Assembly (NCBI RefSeq): GCF_000008185.1
Contig: NC_002967.9
Location: 806,001-870,000 of the forward strand
From: Treponema denticola ATCC 35405
GTDB taxonomy: Bacteria > Spirochaetota > Spirochaetia > Treponematales > Treponemataceae
Length of the DNA: 64,000 nucleotides
Reading direction: 5' to 3'
The position numbers and the translations under genes are program-made. A model generated the notes under the pieces. That model was not told the origin of the DNA, did not search any database, and was given only the letters and a program-made list of their open reading frames with translations. Each line of letters begins with the position of its first letter. The stretch's first letter is position 1. Positions 18,015 through 26,516 of this stretch are shown here, piece after piece.

Positions 18015-18449
18015 TTAAGATATTTGAATGTCTTTAATCTTGTTTAAAATACTTTGCAATGTAAATGAATTTAATTTTTTTTCGAGGGTGGTTTGAGCAT
18101 CCAAAAAATAGCCGTCAAGCAAGAAATTTATTTTTTGTGCAACAGGACATTCATTCGGCGGTGTGTCATGTATTTTAAATAGTTTTCCGTCCTTTATTGA
18201 TTCTACTGCGTTAAAGATATCGAGGAAGCTGATTTGAGCTGCCTTTTTTTTTAGTGCAATACCGCCTGTTCCCTGAGTAATTTCTATAAGGCCTGCATTT
18301 TTTAATGCACTCATAAGTTTACGTATAACTACGGGATTTGTCTTTACACTTTCGGCAAGAAAATCGCTCGTTACCTTACACTTATCTTTAAAGAATTCAA
18401 CACAGAGTAGGATATGAATTGAAACCGAGAATTTTGTTCCTATTTGCAT
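18015..18449 (-). CDS. Rrf2-family transcription regulator, YwnA-like
   Basis: 144 residues. Winged-helix N-terminal half with TKFSVSIHILLCVEF and the recognition region KTNPVVIRKLMSALKNAGLI, then the wing GTGGIALKK, typical of Rrf2 proteins. Only one Cys (NECPVAQ) lies where iron-sulfur members have three, so it is probably a YwnA-type sensor without a cluster. It lies 112 nt downstream of a YwnB-like oxidoreductase gene; in Bacillus subtilis ywnA and ywnB are also neighbours. Palindromes in front of both genes are candidate operators. Confidence 0.85.
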   Translation of the reverse strand: MQIGTKFSVSIHILLCVEFFKDKCKVTSDFLAESVKTNPVVIRKLMSALKNAGLIEITQGTGGIALKKKAAQISFLDIFNAVESIKDGKLFKIHDTPPNECPVAQKINFLLDGYFLDAQTTLEKKLNSFTLQSILNKIKDIQIS

Positions 18450-18476
18450 AAGCCGTCCTAACCGAATATCTTTTTC

Positions 18477-18501
18477 ATCTTATACTAAAACTATATAAGA
18501 T
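18477..18501 (-). promoter_or_regulatory. Palindrome upstream of the Rrf2 gene
   Basis: Perfect 8-bp arms 18477-18484 (ATCTTATA) and 18494-18501 (TATAAGAT) around a 9-nt centre, 28 nt before the Rrf2 start. It overlaps TATAGT/TAGTAT sequences that could be the -10 box. Candidate autoregulatory operator. Confidence 0.5.
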
Positions 18502-18561
18502 ACAATAGGTCAAATTAATGTTTTTAGATACTCAGAATAGGACGGCTACTGAATCGTTATT

Positions 18562-19197
18562 TTATAAACTTACAACCGAAAAATTATCTTGAATGAATTT
18601 TCCATTTTCTACTTCATCAATCATAGCGATGGCGTAATCGGCATAGCTTATTGTGCTCTCTCCATTCGAGTTGAATGGAAGATCTTTACCTGCAAGTTTA
18701 TATTTTCCGGTACGTTTACCTTCTGCTTTAAAATCTAAGGGCGGTGATAAATAAGTCCACAAAACATCTTTTCTTTCCTTTAGTTCAAGAAATGCATTCG
18801 TTTCTGCCTGTGCTAGAGGACGGAATTCTTCAGGGAAATTGGGCGCATTAAGTAAGATTGTTTTGTGCTCCTTATCTGTGTAAAGGCAACCCGCTCCTCC
18901 GACTATTAAAAGCCGGATTTTGGTATTTTTTACGCAATCACATAAATGCCTTAACGAAGTGATGTGCCTGTCAAAGGTTTCAGGTGTCCAAGCTCCAAAG
19001 GCATCGATAACCGCATCAAAACCTGCCAAATCTTCAGGTTTTAGATCAAATAAATCTTTTTGTAGAACCTTTGCCTTTTTGTTTTTAGCACAAGGCTGTC
19101 GGATGATGGCAGTTACATCAAAGCCCCTCATTACAGCTTCATTTGTAAGACAATGACCTTGTTTTCCATTTGCTCCAATAATTGCAATCTTTTTCAT
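18562..19197 (-). CDS. NAD(P)H-binding protein, YwnB/NmrA-like atypical SDR
   Basis: 211 residues. Rossmann motif GANGKQG at the N-terminus (KKIAIIGANGKQGH), FDAVIDAFGAWTPE, and VGGAGCLY. Family members act as NAD(P)H-binding isomerase/epimerase-like or quinone-responsive oxidoreductases; the exact reaction is unknown. The ATG at 19197 is chosen because GGAGG at 19203-19207 (read on the minus strand) is 5 nt away. It has a strong promoter covered by a palindrome. Confidence 0.8.
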   Translation of the reverse strand: MKKIAIIGANGKQGHCLTNEAVMRGFDVTAIIRQPCAKNKKAKVLQKDLFDLKPEDLAGFDAVIDAFGAWTPETFDRHITSLRHLCDCVKNTKIRLLIVGGAGCLYTDKEHKTILLNAPNFPEEFRPLAQAETNAFLELKERKDVLWTYLSPPLDFKAEGKRTGKYKLAGKDLPFNSNGESTISYADYAIAMIDEVENGKFIQDNFSVVSL

Positions 19198-19216
19198 TAG
19201 AACCTCCAATGTTTTA

Positions 19217-19255
19217 ATACTATAGCTGTAACTATTATTGTTACATCTATAGTAT
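19217..19255 (-). promoter_or_regulatory. Operator palindrome over the SDR promoter
   Basis: Sixteen-bp arms 19217-19232 and 19240-19255 with one mismatch (ATACTATAGCTGTAAC with GTTACATCTATAGTAT) around 7 nt. It covers the -10 box and the predicted transcription start, the layout of a repressor site. A weaker TGTAA/TTACA pair (19269-19273, 19283-19287) flanks the -35 box. Confidence 0.75.
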
Positions 19256-19279
19256 AAGCTTTTTTAGATGTAATGTCAA
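19251..19279 (-). promoter_or_regulatory. Promoter of the YwnB-like gene
   Basis: Read on the minus strand: TTGACA (19279-19274), exactly 17 nt, TATACT (19256-19251). Near-consensus sigma70 promoter overlapped by the operator palindrome. Confidence 0.8.
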
Positions 19280-19444
19280 TGGTTACAACTAAAATTTTCT
19301 AAATTCTTTTATAGATTTTATTTGAGATTTATATATAGTTCTTTTTTTATTTACAAATTATGAATTACACGGGTATGTCGAAGTTGAACATTGGACACTG
19401 ATCTCCGATTTTCAACGGTAGTATACTAATACTCTTTTTTTTAA

Positions 19445-19450
19445 TATAAT
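19445..19450 (+). promoter_or_regulatory. -10 box directly before the lipoprotein gene
   Basis: TATAAT ends 6 nt before ATG 19457 and no Shine-Dalgarno is present between them. No good -35 box is seen 16-18 nt upstream. If used, the mRNA would be leaderless. Confidence 0.5.
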
Positions 19451-19456
19451 GTATAT

Positions 19457-20935
19457 ATGAAAACTACTAAAATATGTTCTTTATTTTTAATTTTGGTGAG
19501 TCTGTTTGCTTTGTTGACAGGCTGTGCGAGTATGTATATTCACGGTTCTACTCCCGTTCAAAGGGCTGCATCTGCTGCCGACCTCCTTATTGGCGGCAAT
19601 GTATCTGATGATTATATACGGGTTTATAACACCGAGGTCTCTAAGGCTGAGCGATCGATTATGGATATGATTAGCAAGGCTGAAAGAAACGATATATACT
19701 ATGCCGATATTGCAGATAATATTTCCGATTGGATGCTGCTTTATAGCCGTATTTCTACTCTTCAAAGAATGTATCCCGAAGGCTTAAGGGGAAAGAGAGA
19801 ATTTGCGGTCTTTGAGACTAGAGATTACAGCAATCTGAAGGACACGGCTTACACTAGAGCAACGGAAGCTCTTTACAATGAGGCTTTACGCATTGTGCAG
19901 ATATCGGGGAACGATCCTAAAAATATTTCTAAGGCATTAGCTAATTTAAAACGTGCAAAAAAATATTCCCATCATCTGGATAATGAGATAGATTCGCTGG
20001 GGGCAGAGACGGCTTATAATGCGGCCGAAGCTCTTGCTTATACAAATAAACCCGATAATCTTCTTCAAGCCTCCGAATATTATATGCTTGCAAATTCATG
20101 GATTTCGGGATATAGGGGCTCTTTGGAAAAAAGCCGGCTTGCAAAAGAAAAGGCTGCTTATTTTTATATTGAAGAAGGTTCTTATAACCTAAAGCTAAAA
20201 GATTATACCGCTTTCCGCCATGCAAAAGCCTCTTTTAAAAAAGCGGAAAAAATAATTCCGGGTATAGCTTCAAGAGAAATTGCAGAAGTAAACCGTAAGC
20301 TTACAGTTAGACTTGCTATTGTGAAGCCGGATAATAATTATACTGATGAGGATAGAATACGGAGAGCAATAACTTCCGAACTTGTTTCTGCAAACTCAGG
20401 GCCAGAAATTATAGAAATAACTTTTATCAGAGGCGGTATTAATTCTATATTTAATCTTATTGACATTCGAGATGCAGATTTAGCTCTGATTCCTTCCGAT
20501 AACTATGGAAAGGTTAAAGAGATATACGGACCTGTATATCCTGTAAATAAAAACGTATCAAAGACTATAAACGGAGTTGTATATAACGGTATAATAATGG
20601 AACAAAGTCAGCTTGTTACCGTTTATGCTCAAAATGATTTTGTTCTATACGATATTAGAACGTGGAGAAAAACAGAGCTGCGTTATTTTAGCACTGAAAC
20701 AAATAAATTGTCTAAAAATTTTACGGCAAGATATTATAGCGGTGCTCCTGAAGCAAAACCTGCAGATTTTGATCCCGGATTTTTATATGAATCAGGGCAA
20801 TATAAAAGATTTTTTCCTGAATTGATGAATGAAAAAAATTCTATGAATTTGATTAATAACTACGGCTCTCTCAGTTCATATGGAAAAGAATTATGTAATG
20901 TAATTAGAAACCTGCAATACATAGAGCGAAGGTAA
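19457..20935 (+). CDS. Large lipoprotein of unknown function, helical-repeat type
   Basis: 492 residues. Signal peptide with lipobox LLTGC (Cys about residue 23), so it is likely a membrane-anchored lipoprotein. Residues 35-290 are mostly helical and repeat-like (KALANLKRAKKYSHHLDNEI, YNAAEALAYTNKPDNLLQAS), suggesting TPR-like solenoid structure. The second half is mixed. No enzyme motif recognised. It is alone between convergent and divergent neighbours and seems to lack a Shine-Dalgarno. Confidence 0.75.
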   Translation: MKTTKICSLFLILVSLFALLTGCASMYIHGSTPVQRAASAADLLIGGNVSDDYIRVYNTEVSKAERSIMDMISKAERNDIYYADIADNISDWMLLYSRISTLQRMYPEGLRGKREFAVFETRDYSNLKDTAYTRATEALYNEALRIVQISGNDPKNISKALANLKRAKKYSHHLDNEIDSLGAETAYNAAEALAYTNKPDNLLQASEYYMLANSWISGYRGSLEKSRLAKEKAAYFYIEEGSYNLKLKDYTAFRHAKASFKKAEKIIPGIASREIAEVNRKLTVRLAIVKPDNNYTDEDRIRRAITSELVSANSGPEIIEITFIRGGINSIFNLIDIRDADLALIPSDNYGKVKEIYGPVYPVNKNVSKTINGVVYNGIIMEQSQLVTVYAQNDFVLYDIRTWRKTELRYFSTETNKLSKNFTARYYSGAPEAKPADFDPGFLYESGQYKRFFPELMNEKNSMNLINNYGSLSSYGKELCNVIRNLQYIERR

Positions 20936-20961
20936 TTAAAATTAGGGAGTGCAGGTCTATT

Positions 20962-22089
20962 CTAATTAGGTGCTTTGAAGTTATATATAGGTTTTACAAA
21001 ATCTTTTACATCGGCAGTCGGCTTAATGTGTTTTAGAATTAGATTTTTATTTTTATAGGCGGAGGGCGCTTCATCTAAGGTGTTTTTCGTTGCAGTTGTT
21101 GTAAATATTCCGGCACTTTTCATTTCCCTCTGAAAGTCTTTTAGTGAAAGTTCATTAAATGCTTTGGAGCGGGACATAATTCTTCCCGCTCCATGAGGTG
21201 CCGATTGGTTGTAGTCATTATTCCCTTTTCCTACACAAAATGCAAATCCGTCACGCATGTTAAAAGGAATAATAAGCCTTTCATTTAATCCGGCTGAAGT
21301 TGCTCCTTTTCGGATGATGCCGTCCTCTCCTATAAAGTTGTGAACCGATTCTACAGTTTCTTCAATTTCTGCATGTAAAAATTGCGAGATTAATTCTATC
21401 ATTTTTTTTCGGTTTTCTTTTGCATATTTTTGAGCAAAATAGGTTGCTCTTAGGTAAGCTTTTCCCTCATCACTTTCTGTAAATAAGTATTCCAAATTTC
21501 TATCTTCAGGTGTGAGAAGTTTTTGTTCATCTAAAAGCTGCTGTGCTTTTTTTTGATAAAAGACGGCAATCTGAAGGCCTAGATTTCTGCTTCCCGAATG
21601 AACCGTGAGCCATAGTCTTCCTTGAGAATCTTTTCCAAGTTCTATAAAATGATTTCCGCCTCCTAAGGTTCCTATACTTTTTAAAGCTCTGTCCTCATCC
21701 ATATGAACCTTTTTTGATTCTTCTATAATTTCTTCTTCAAATTCTTTATTGTCTATTTTTATGTTCCTATGAACGGCTTTTCCATGAGGAATATTTTTTT
21801 TGATAAAGTTGTCCAGTTCTGCAAGATCCGGATTTTTTATATTAAGCCGAGCCGAAAGAATCCCGCAGCCGATATCTACTCCCACAATGTTTGGAATTAT
21901 GTATTTATCTATATTCATTGTAAAACCGATAACGGCTCCTTTGCCTGCATGGCAGTCCGGCATTATTGCTATATTTGTGCCTTCAAAGGCCTTATGATTG
22001 AGAAAGGTTTTAATTTGTCTTTCGGTTTCGGAATCGATTGAATCGATCATTACACTAGCTTTGTTGTATGTTCCTTCAATTACTTGCAT
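20962..22089 (-). CDS. rtcB: RtcB-family RNA ligase
   Basis: 375 residues, slightly short for RtcB. Metal and guanylylation motifs are all present: MPDCHAGKGAVIGF, VGVDIGCGILSARL (metal-binding Cys), GTLGGGNHFIELG, TVHSGSRNLG and QSAPHGAGRIMSRSKAF (guanylylated His). RtcB joins RNA 2',3'-cyclic phosphate or 3'-phosphate ends to 5'-OH ends in tRNA repair. No archease or RtcA gene is adjacent. No Shine-Dalgarno precedes the ATG; the -10 box is 6 nt away. Confidence 0.92.
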   Translation of the reverse strand: MQVIEGTYNKASVMIDSIDSETERQIKTFLNHKAFEGTNIAIMPDCHAGKGAVIGFTMNIDKYIIPNIVGVDIGCGILSARLNIKNPDLAELDNFIKKNIPHGKAVHRNIKIDNKEFEEEIIEESKKVHMDEDRALKSIGTLGGGNHFIELGKDSQGRLWLTVHSGSRNLGLQIAVFYQKKAQQLLDEQKLLTPEDRNLEYLFTESDEGKAYLRATYFAQKYAKENRKKMIELISQFLHAEIEETVESVHNFIGEDGIIRKGATSAGLNERLIIPFNMRDGFAFCVGKGNNDYNQSAPHGAGRIMSRSKAFNELSLKDFQREMKSAGIFTTTATKNTLDEAPSAYKNKNLILKHIKPTADVKDFVKPIYNFKAPN

Positions 22090-22095
22090 AAGTGT

Positions 22096-22124
22096 ATTTT
22101 AACATAAGGGAGGTAAAAAGTCAA
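22096..22124 (-). promoter_or_regulatory. Promoter of rtcB, leaderless geometry
   Basis: On the minus strand TTGACT (22124-22119), 17 nt, TAAAAT (22101-22096), then 6 nt to ATG at 22089. The transcript should start at or next to the A of the start codon. Confidence 0.7.
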
Positions 22125-22211
22125 ATTTGATTTTATGAAGAACAACAAGACTATTGCGTGAGGGAAAACTGTTTGCTGTTTTGCCTTAATCTTTTAACTG
22201 CTAAAACTTTT

Positions 22212-22246
22212 CGGCTAATCCTGTAAAAAGAATTAGCCGGATTTTT
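22212..22246 (+). terminator. Terminator-like hairpin in a gene-free gap
   Basis: Arms 22212-22219 and 22232-22239 (CGGCTAAT with ATTAGCCG), 12-nt loop, then GATTTTT. It points on the + strand although no + gene is upstream. Confidence 0.55.
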
Positions 22247-22289
22247 ATGGGACTGCTTCCTATGAAATGATTCGTTTTATTTACATATT

Positions 22290-22328
22290 AAAGCGGGCAC
22301 AGAAATTCATGTGCTCGCTTTAATTTTT
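22290..22328 (+). terminator. Second terminator-like hairpin in the same gap
   Basis: Arms 22290-22300 and 22311-22321 (AAAGCGGGCAC with GTGCTCGCTTT, one G-T pair), 10-nt loop, then AATTTTT. It could serve the + strand, or end the minus-strand fragment at 22327-22404. Confidence 0.5.
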
Positions 22329-22404
22329 ACTTACCTTTTACACTACGGTATGCTTCATATAAAACAAAAGGCATCATTCCTATTTCATCAACTCCGGTCG
22401 GTTC
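22327..22404 (-). pseudogene. Possible C-terminal gene remnant
   Basis: A short open frame without a good start reads EPTGVDEIGMMPFVLYEAYR and then five residues to a stop, followed by the hairpin at 22290-22328. It looks protein-like but is preceded by a stop codon 2 codons upstream. Family not recognised. The rest of 22090-22429 shows only the two hairpins. Confidence 0.3.
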
Positions 22405-22429
22405 ATATTATTAAAAATATTTTTGAATA

Positions 22430-22978
22430 TTAACTATTAAGCAATTTCTGTTTTTGAGTTTCAAATTCTTCTTGTGAAAGAAATCCTTTTTCAACCATAC
22501 TAATAAGCCGTTCTAGCTGATCTGCAATATCAATAGTTGATGATCCATTTTGTACAGCTTTTTGAACATTCGCTTCCGATGATCTAGTCTTTCTGTTTTC
22601 TATTGCATTATTGACAGCATCAACAAAAGGTTTTACTGATTCTTTAGTACAGTTTTCAATTATCATTCTTGCTCCACCATGCCAAATTTCAATTGAACCC
22701 AACAACAAACCCTTATTATATGATATTGAATTGATTTTATCCAAAGACATTTCAGTTTGCTTCATACCAAAGAACATTCCTTTATCTAAAAGGATTATTC
22801 TTTCTTCTGTGCAAACAATCAGCCATGTGGTTCCATCCATCAAACCGGAAGTAAGATAAAGAATATGTTCAGAATCCTTCATTATTTCCGGTAAGCAGTT
22901 TACCTCTTTTTTTGTTCCAAATAAATCAACATCGCCTAGAGCTTTAATTTCTGCTTGTATTGCTTCCAATGTTTTCAT
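22430..22978 (-). CDS. PH-like domain protein with C-terminal SHOCT domain
   Basis: 182 residues. Residues about 30-125 form a bacterial PH-like (bPH/YokE) domain: ILYLTSGLMDGTTWLIVCTE, RIILLDKGMFFG, NSISYNKGLLLGSIEIWHGG. The last 35 residues (QLERLISMVEKGFLSQEEFE then TQKQKLL) are a SHOCT domain, a short helical oligomerisation module. Probably a cytoplasmic or membrane-associated adaptor; precise role unknown. GGAGAG is the ribosome binding site. Confidence 0.8.
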   Translation of the reverse strand: MKTLEAIQAEIKALGDVDLFGTKKEVNCLPEIMKDSEHILYLTSGLMDGTTWLIVCTEERIILLDKGMFFGMKQTEMSLDKINSISYNKGLLLGSIEIWHGGARMIIENCTKESVKPFVDAVNNAIENRKTRSSEANVQKAVQNGSSTIDIADQLERLISMVEKGFLSQEEFETQKQKLLNS

Positions 22979-23012
22979 TTTATCTCTCCATCTTATCTAT
23001 ATTTTTTATATG

Positions 23013-23198
23013 CTAAAATTTCCCGGTATACCCCATCTGTTTTAATTTTTTTTGTGTTAATAGAGGAAGCTGTGTACTTAAAAATATATTATTACCGAAA
23101 AACTCGATTTCAAGTAGTGTGTCAGGAATAATCAATTCTTTATCTAAAGCATTTGATGAGAAATTTTTTAAAAAATATAAATTTAAAAAATCTATCAT
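23013..23198 (-). CDS. Small hypothetical protein
   Basis: 61 residues, AT-rich, no recognised domain; pattern of hydrophobic residues (MIDFLNLYFLKNF, LPLLTQKKLKQMGYTGKF) could be protein-coding. Upstream AAGGTC is a weak ribosome binding site. It may be real or the remnant of a larger gene. It lies between the PH-SHOCT and GNAT genes on the same strand. Confidence 0.35.
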   Translation of the reverse strand: MIDFLNLYFLKNFSSNALDKELIIPDTLLEIEFFGNNIFLSTQLPLLTQKKLKQMGYTGKF

Positions 23199-23269
23199 AA
23201 GCTGACCTTAGCATAAAATATCTATTCTGTCAATCACTGTGAATAAGTATTGTATAAACTAATTTTTAT

Positions 23270-23740
23270 TTATAAATCCTTCTGCATTATAATCTCATCT
23301 TCGTCTTTGTCGATTTCATAAAAGCCGAAATTTTCATAGAGGCGTTTTGCAGCTATATCTCCTTCAACATAACAAAGCTGAACACATGAATATTTTTTCT
23401 CGGCTTCTATCATTGAAAGCCATTTTTGTAAAGCTGCTTTTCCTAAACCTCTTCCTTGACTTTTTTTATCTATCATAAATTGATCCATGATGCAGACAAT
23501 TTTTTCACCGTCAATCCAATCCCGCTGCATTATAAGACCTATGGGTTTATCCGAATGATATACGGCAAAAACTTTTGCATTTTCTTTTCTGTAAACAAAG
23601 GCTCTTGCAAGGATTGTAACATTTGAGGCTGCAAAATTTTTTTGTTCTTTTTTTACGGAAAGAGAATTGATTATTCTCCAATTATCGGGAGTAATCTCTT
23701 TAAATTCAATATTAGCGGGAGTAGGGTGGTTAGTTTTCAT
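23270..23740 (-). CDS. GNAT-family N-acetyltransferase
   Basis: 156 residues. Motif A: MDQFMIDKKSQGRGLGKAAL with QGRGLG for acetyl-CoA, then VQLCYVEGDIAAKRLYENFG, the typical GNAT end. Similar to spermidine/diamine acetyltransferase-type GNATs; substrate unknown. It starts inside the last codons of the Imm26-like gene (11-base overlap), so the two are co-expressed. Confidence 0.82.
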   Translation of the reverse strand: MKTNHPTPANIEFKEITPDNWRIINSLSVKKEQKNFAASNVTILARAFVYRKENAKVFAVYHSDKPIGLIMQRDWIDGEKIVCIMDQFMIDKKSQGRGLGKAALQKWLSMIEAEKKYSCVQLCYVEGDIAAKRLYENFGFYEIDKDEDEIIMQKDL

Positions 23741-24875
23741 GTGACAGCTTTAAGTTTCCTTCATAATCAAGATCGCCGTCCAAACCGAAGGCCTTGAAAA
23801 TTGCATTTTTATCTTTTTTGTTTGCCGGATTATTTAAGCTGCCGCCGGCTGCGGGATAAAATGGAGCATTGGATTTTGCTTTTATACATTCTTCCAATTT
23901 GTCTATCTCCAAGAAACAACCTATTAATTCCGCTCTGTAATTTTTATGATACCAGTCTTCATCCTCGTATAGAGCATATTCTTTTAAAGACATTTCTTTA
24001 TATATCAAACCGTATTGAAGATAAGCAATATCTCTATCCTGATAATTTATACTCTCGCTTGTCGATATCGGAGCATCATTTAAGTCTTGATATGTAACTT
24101 TTCTGTTTCCGATAATTTTATATTCGCCGTAATAGATATTGTTATCCATAAGGGGCTGTGCAGGGAGGGATAAGTTTTTTTCCAATTCATCAAGATCAAT
24201 GTTGATGCTGTCGCTTATTTTATGATAGACCTTTACAATTAAAGCCGTTCCCATCAAATTGTTAAGACCGTAGTTTTTATTCTTTTTAAATTCGGGTGTT
24301 TTTCTTAACTTAACAATATCGATTAAAATTTTACCGAAGCCGTATTGCCGTCTTCCTATTTTAAAAGCAAAGATATCCCCTTCCTTATATTTTTGATGCT
24401 CTCTTTTTTCATTTTTAAAATTTTCCAAATCGGCTAAATCTTCTTTCGATGTTTCCTTTATCCATTTTTCAATCCAAGAATTGAGAGCGGAAGCCTTGCT
24501 TTCTTCCAACCTTTCGGAATAATATGTTTTTTGTGTGGTGTAGTTTCCTATGCAAACATGTCTGCTTCCAAATGAAAAATATAAGCCTATTCCTCTAAAT
24601 GATTGAGTTGCCGTAAAGTTTAATTTTTTCGGTTTTCCTTTTGCCGTTTTAGGAAGTACAATGGTTCTGTTCTCGGCGGTTTCAATATCAAGTTCACTTT
24701 CTCTATAGTAAAAAGCCTCGCCTTCAGAATCCGATGCCGATATTTCTTTTTTGATGACATCGCCGTCAAAGTAATAGAGGGTTCCTTTTATATCCATTAC
24801 TTCCCAGTGATCTTCAATCGGATTTAAACCCAGATATTTTCTTTGCTCGTTGGTTAAAATAAATTGTTTATTCAT
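23730..24875 (-). CDS. Imm26-like domain protein
   Basis: 381 residues, soluble. The stretch KYKEGDIFAFKIGRRQYGFG followed by KILIDIV and NNIYYGEYKIIGNRKV resembles immunity protein 26, predicted from polymorphic toxin loci. The N-terminal 150 residues (FILTNEQRKYLGLNPIEDHW, RGIGLYFSFGSRHVCIGNY) seem a separate domain found with Imm26 in Firmicutes and treponemes. No toxin gene is adjacent. GAGGAGG precedes the ATG. Confidence 0.6.
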   Translation of the reverse strand: MNKQFILTNEQRKYLGLNPIEDHWEVMDIKGTLYYFDGDVIKKEISASDSEGEAFYYRESELDIETAENRTIVLPKTAKGKPKKLNFTATQSFRGIGLYFSFGSRHVCIGNYTTQKTYYSERLEESKASALNSWIEKWIKETSKEDLADLENFKNEKREHQKYKEGDIFAFKIGRRQYGFGKILIDIVKLRKTPEFKKNKNYGLNNLMGTALIVKVYHKISDSINIDLDELEKNLSLPAQPLMDNNIYYGEYKIIGNRKVTYQDLNDAPISTSESINYQDRDIAYLQYGLIYKEMSLKEYALYEDEDWYHKNYRAELIGCFLEIDKLEECIKAKSNAPFYPAAGGSLNNPANKKDKNAIFKAFGLDGDLDYEGNLKLSHEN

Positions 24876-24901
24876 ATTTTTCCTCCTCAGCCGGCAAAAC
24901 T

Positions 24902-25069
24902 TTATATAATCAGTCTTTCCAAATATGAAAATATTTTAGAAACGGCTTGCTTGTTCTCTTCGGTCATATTCATAGCTCTGTCTATCTTGCCTGCAATAAG
25001 CTCCGATTTTTGATTGATCTCATTCATATTACAGCTTATACTCTTAGAAATATCTACAAGTCTAGTCAT
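24902..25069 (-). pseudogene. Methyl-accepting chemotaxis protein, C-terminal remnant
   Basis: A 55-codon frame (MTRLVDISKSISCNMNEINQ, then KSELIAGKIDRAMNMTEENK, ending FSYLERLII) has the heptad helix and the MNEIN...NMTEENK pattern of the end of an MCP signalling domain. There is no Shine-Dalgarno, no sensor or hairpin region, and the preceding frame runs into the MATE gene end. Most likely the 3' scar of a deleted receptor gene, downstream of and abutting the MATE gene. Confidence 0.6.
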
Positions 25070-25070
25070 T

Positions 25071-26438
25071 TCAATTTTTTTGCCATTTTGTTATGCCCGA
25101 TCTCAAAAGTCTGAATTCCCGTATTATCAAAATAGATATGGGTATTGCACTCAATATTTCAATGAGGAATGTACCATAATAGATCCCTGCGATACCGATA
25201 AATATAGGAAGGATCAACATTATCGGAATGTAAAACACGATTTGCTGTAAAATCCCCAATATTGAGCTGATTTTTCCTTTGTTGACGGCAGGAAAAAAAG
25301 CTAGAGCAAAGAAGACTAGGGGCATAACCGGAAGGAGAGCCATGTAAATCCTAAAATAGGAAATATTGTGAATGCTTAAGTGCGGATTTTTCATCATCAA
25401 GGAAACCGATGTTTGAGGGAAGATAAGTATTAAAATCCATAATGGAGCTATCAAAATAAGGGCTGCAAATACAAATCTCTTAAAGGCTGAAATAAGACGT
25501 TCCGTTTTATCTGCTCCGAAATTTATTCCTATTATGGGAGAGAGGGCAATCATGAAGCCTCCTATCGTCTGTAGTATAAATGAAAAGATGCGGGTAATGA
25601 TTCCGTAAAAAGCAATGTCGTCCTGTGAGCCGTAGTGGTTTAATACATTTAAAACTAAAAGCATTTGGATAGTTCCCATAAACTGCATTATAAAACTCGC
25701 CAACCCCATCGAAATAATCTTAGATATAATTTCCCCGTCTATTCTGATTGTAAATACTGAAACCGGAGAATCAGGATTCTTTTTTGCAAAATAAAGGGTA
25801 CTGATGATAGCTTGTACCGCCATACCGATATTTGTTCCTATGGCGGCACCTTTTATGCCGAAATTAAAAATCACCATGAGTGTATAATTTGCGCACCCAT
25901 TTACAATAAGGCTTATCCCCATAATTGCCGCTGCGGTTTTCATTTTTCCTTCGGAACGGATGAGGTTATTAAGAGCTATGGCATATATCCAAATCGGAGT
26001 GCCCCATAAAATGGTGCGGTAGTATTTGCTTCCATGTATTAGGGCATTGCCTCTTCCGCCCATTAAAAAAAGAGTTTGCTCCGAAAAAAGAAATCCTAAA
26101 GTCATTACGATTACACTTATTATAAGTGTCAAAAAATTGACATTGCCTAAAATCTTTTTTTGAATATTTTTATCTTCCGCACCGATTGCAATACTTAACA
26201 AAGTCCCGGCCCCCGAGCCTATGAGAATACCTAAACCTATTATCGTTATGATTGGAGGCAGGGCTACCGAGATACCCGCAAAAGCTCCTTCTTCGGCAAA
26301 ATGTCCGACAAAGATTCCGTCCAGTACATTGTTTGCTCCCAGTAAAATCATTGCAATAACCGCAGGCCATGAAAGATCAAAAATAACCTTCCACAAGTTT
26401 CCGTTTAAAATAAATTCTTTTTGCTTTTCATTTTCCAT
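25071..26438 (-). CDS. MATE-family efflux transporter
   Basis: 455 residues with about twelve hydrophobic segments. Typical MATE features: two halves with LSWPAVIAMILLGANNVLDG near the start and a second AxxPIIGINFGADK-like ALSPIIGINFGADK in the other half. MATE proteins export cationic drugs or metabolites with Na+ or H+. It reads away from the ABC pair. AGGAA is 10 nt before the start. Confidence 0.88.
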   Translation of the reverse strand: MENEKQKEFILNGNLWKVIFDLSWPAVIAMILLGANNVLDGIFVGHFAEEGAFAGISVALPPIITIIGLGILIGSGAGTLLSIAIGAEDKNIQKKILGNVNFLTLIISVIVMTLGFLFSEQTLFLMGGRGNALIHGSKYYRTILWGTPIWIYAIALNNLIRSEGKMKTAAAIMGISLIVNGCANYTLMVIFNFGIKGAAIGTNIGMAVQAIISTLYFAKKNPDSPVSVFTIRIDGEIISKIISMGLASFIMQFMGTIQMLLVLNVLNHYGSQDDIAFYGIITRIFSFILQTIGGFMIALSPIIGINFGADKTERLISAFKRFVFAALILIAPLWILILIFPQTSVSLMMKNPHLSIHNISYFRIYMALLPVMPLVFFALAFFPAVNKGKISSILGILQQIVFYIPIMLILPIFIGIAGIYYGTFLIEILSAIPISILIIREFRLLRSGITKWQKN

Positions 26439-26516
26439 ATTGTAAAAATTCCTAAATCATATAATGCGGAATTTAGCTGTCTTTGTCAATAGTTTTTTCT
26501 ATTCTCAAATCAATTC

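Noticed and set aside
22430..24875. Toxin-antitoxin or defence island
   Set aside because: PH-SHOCT, GNAT and Imm26-like proteins are together but no toxin, nuclease or restriction gene accompanies them.
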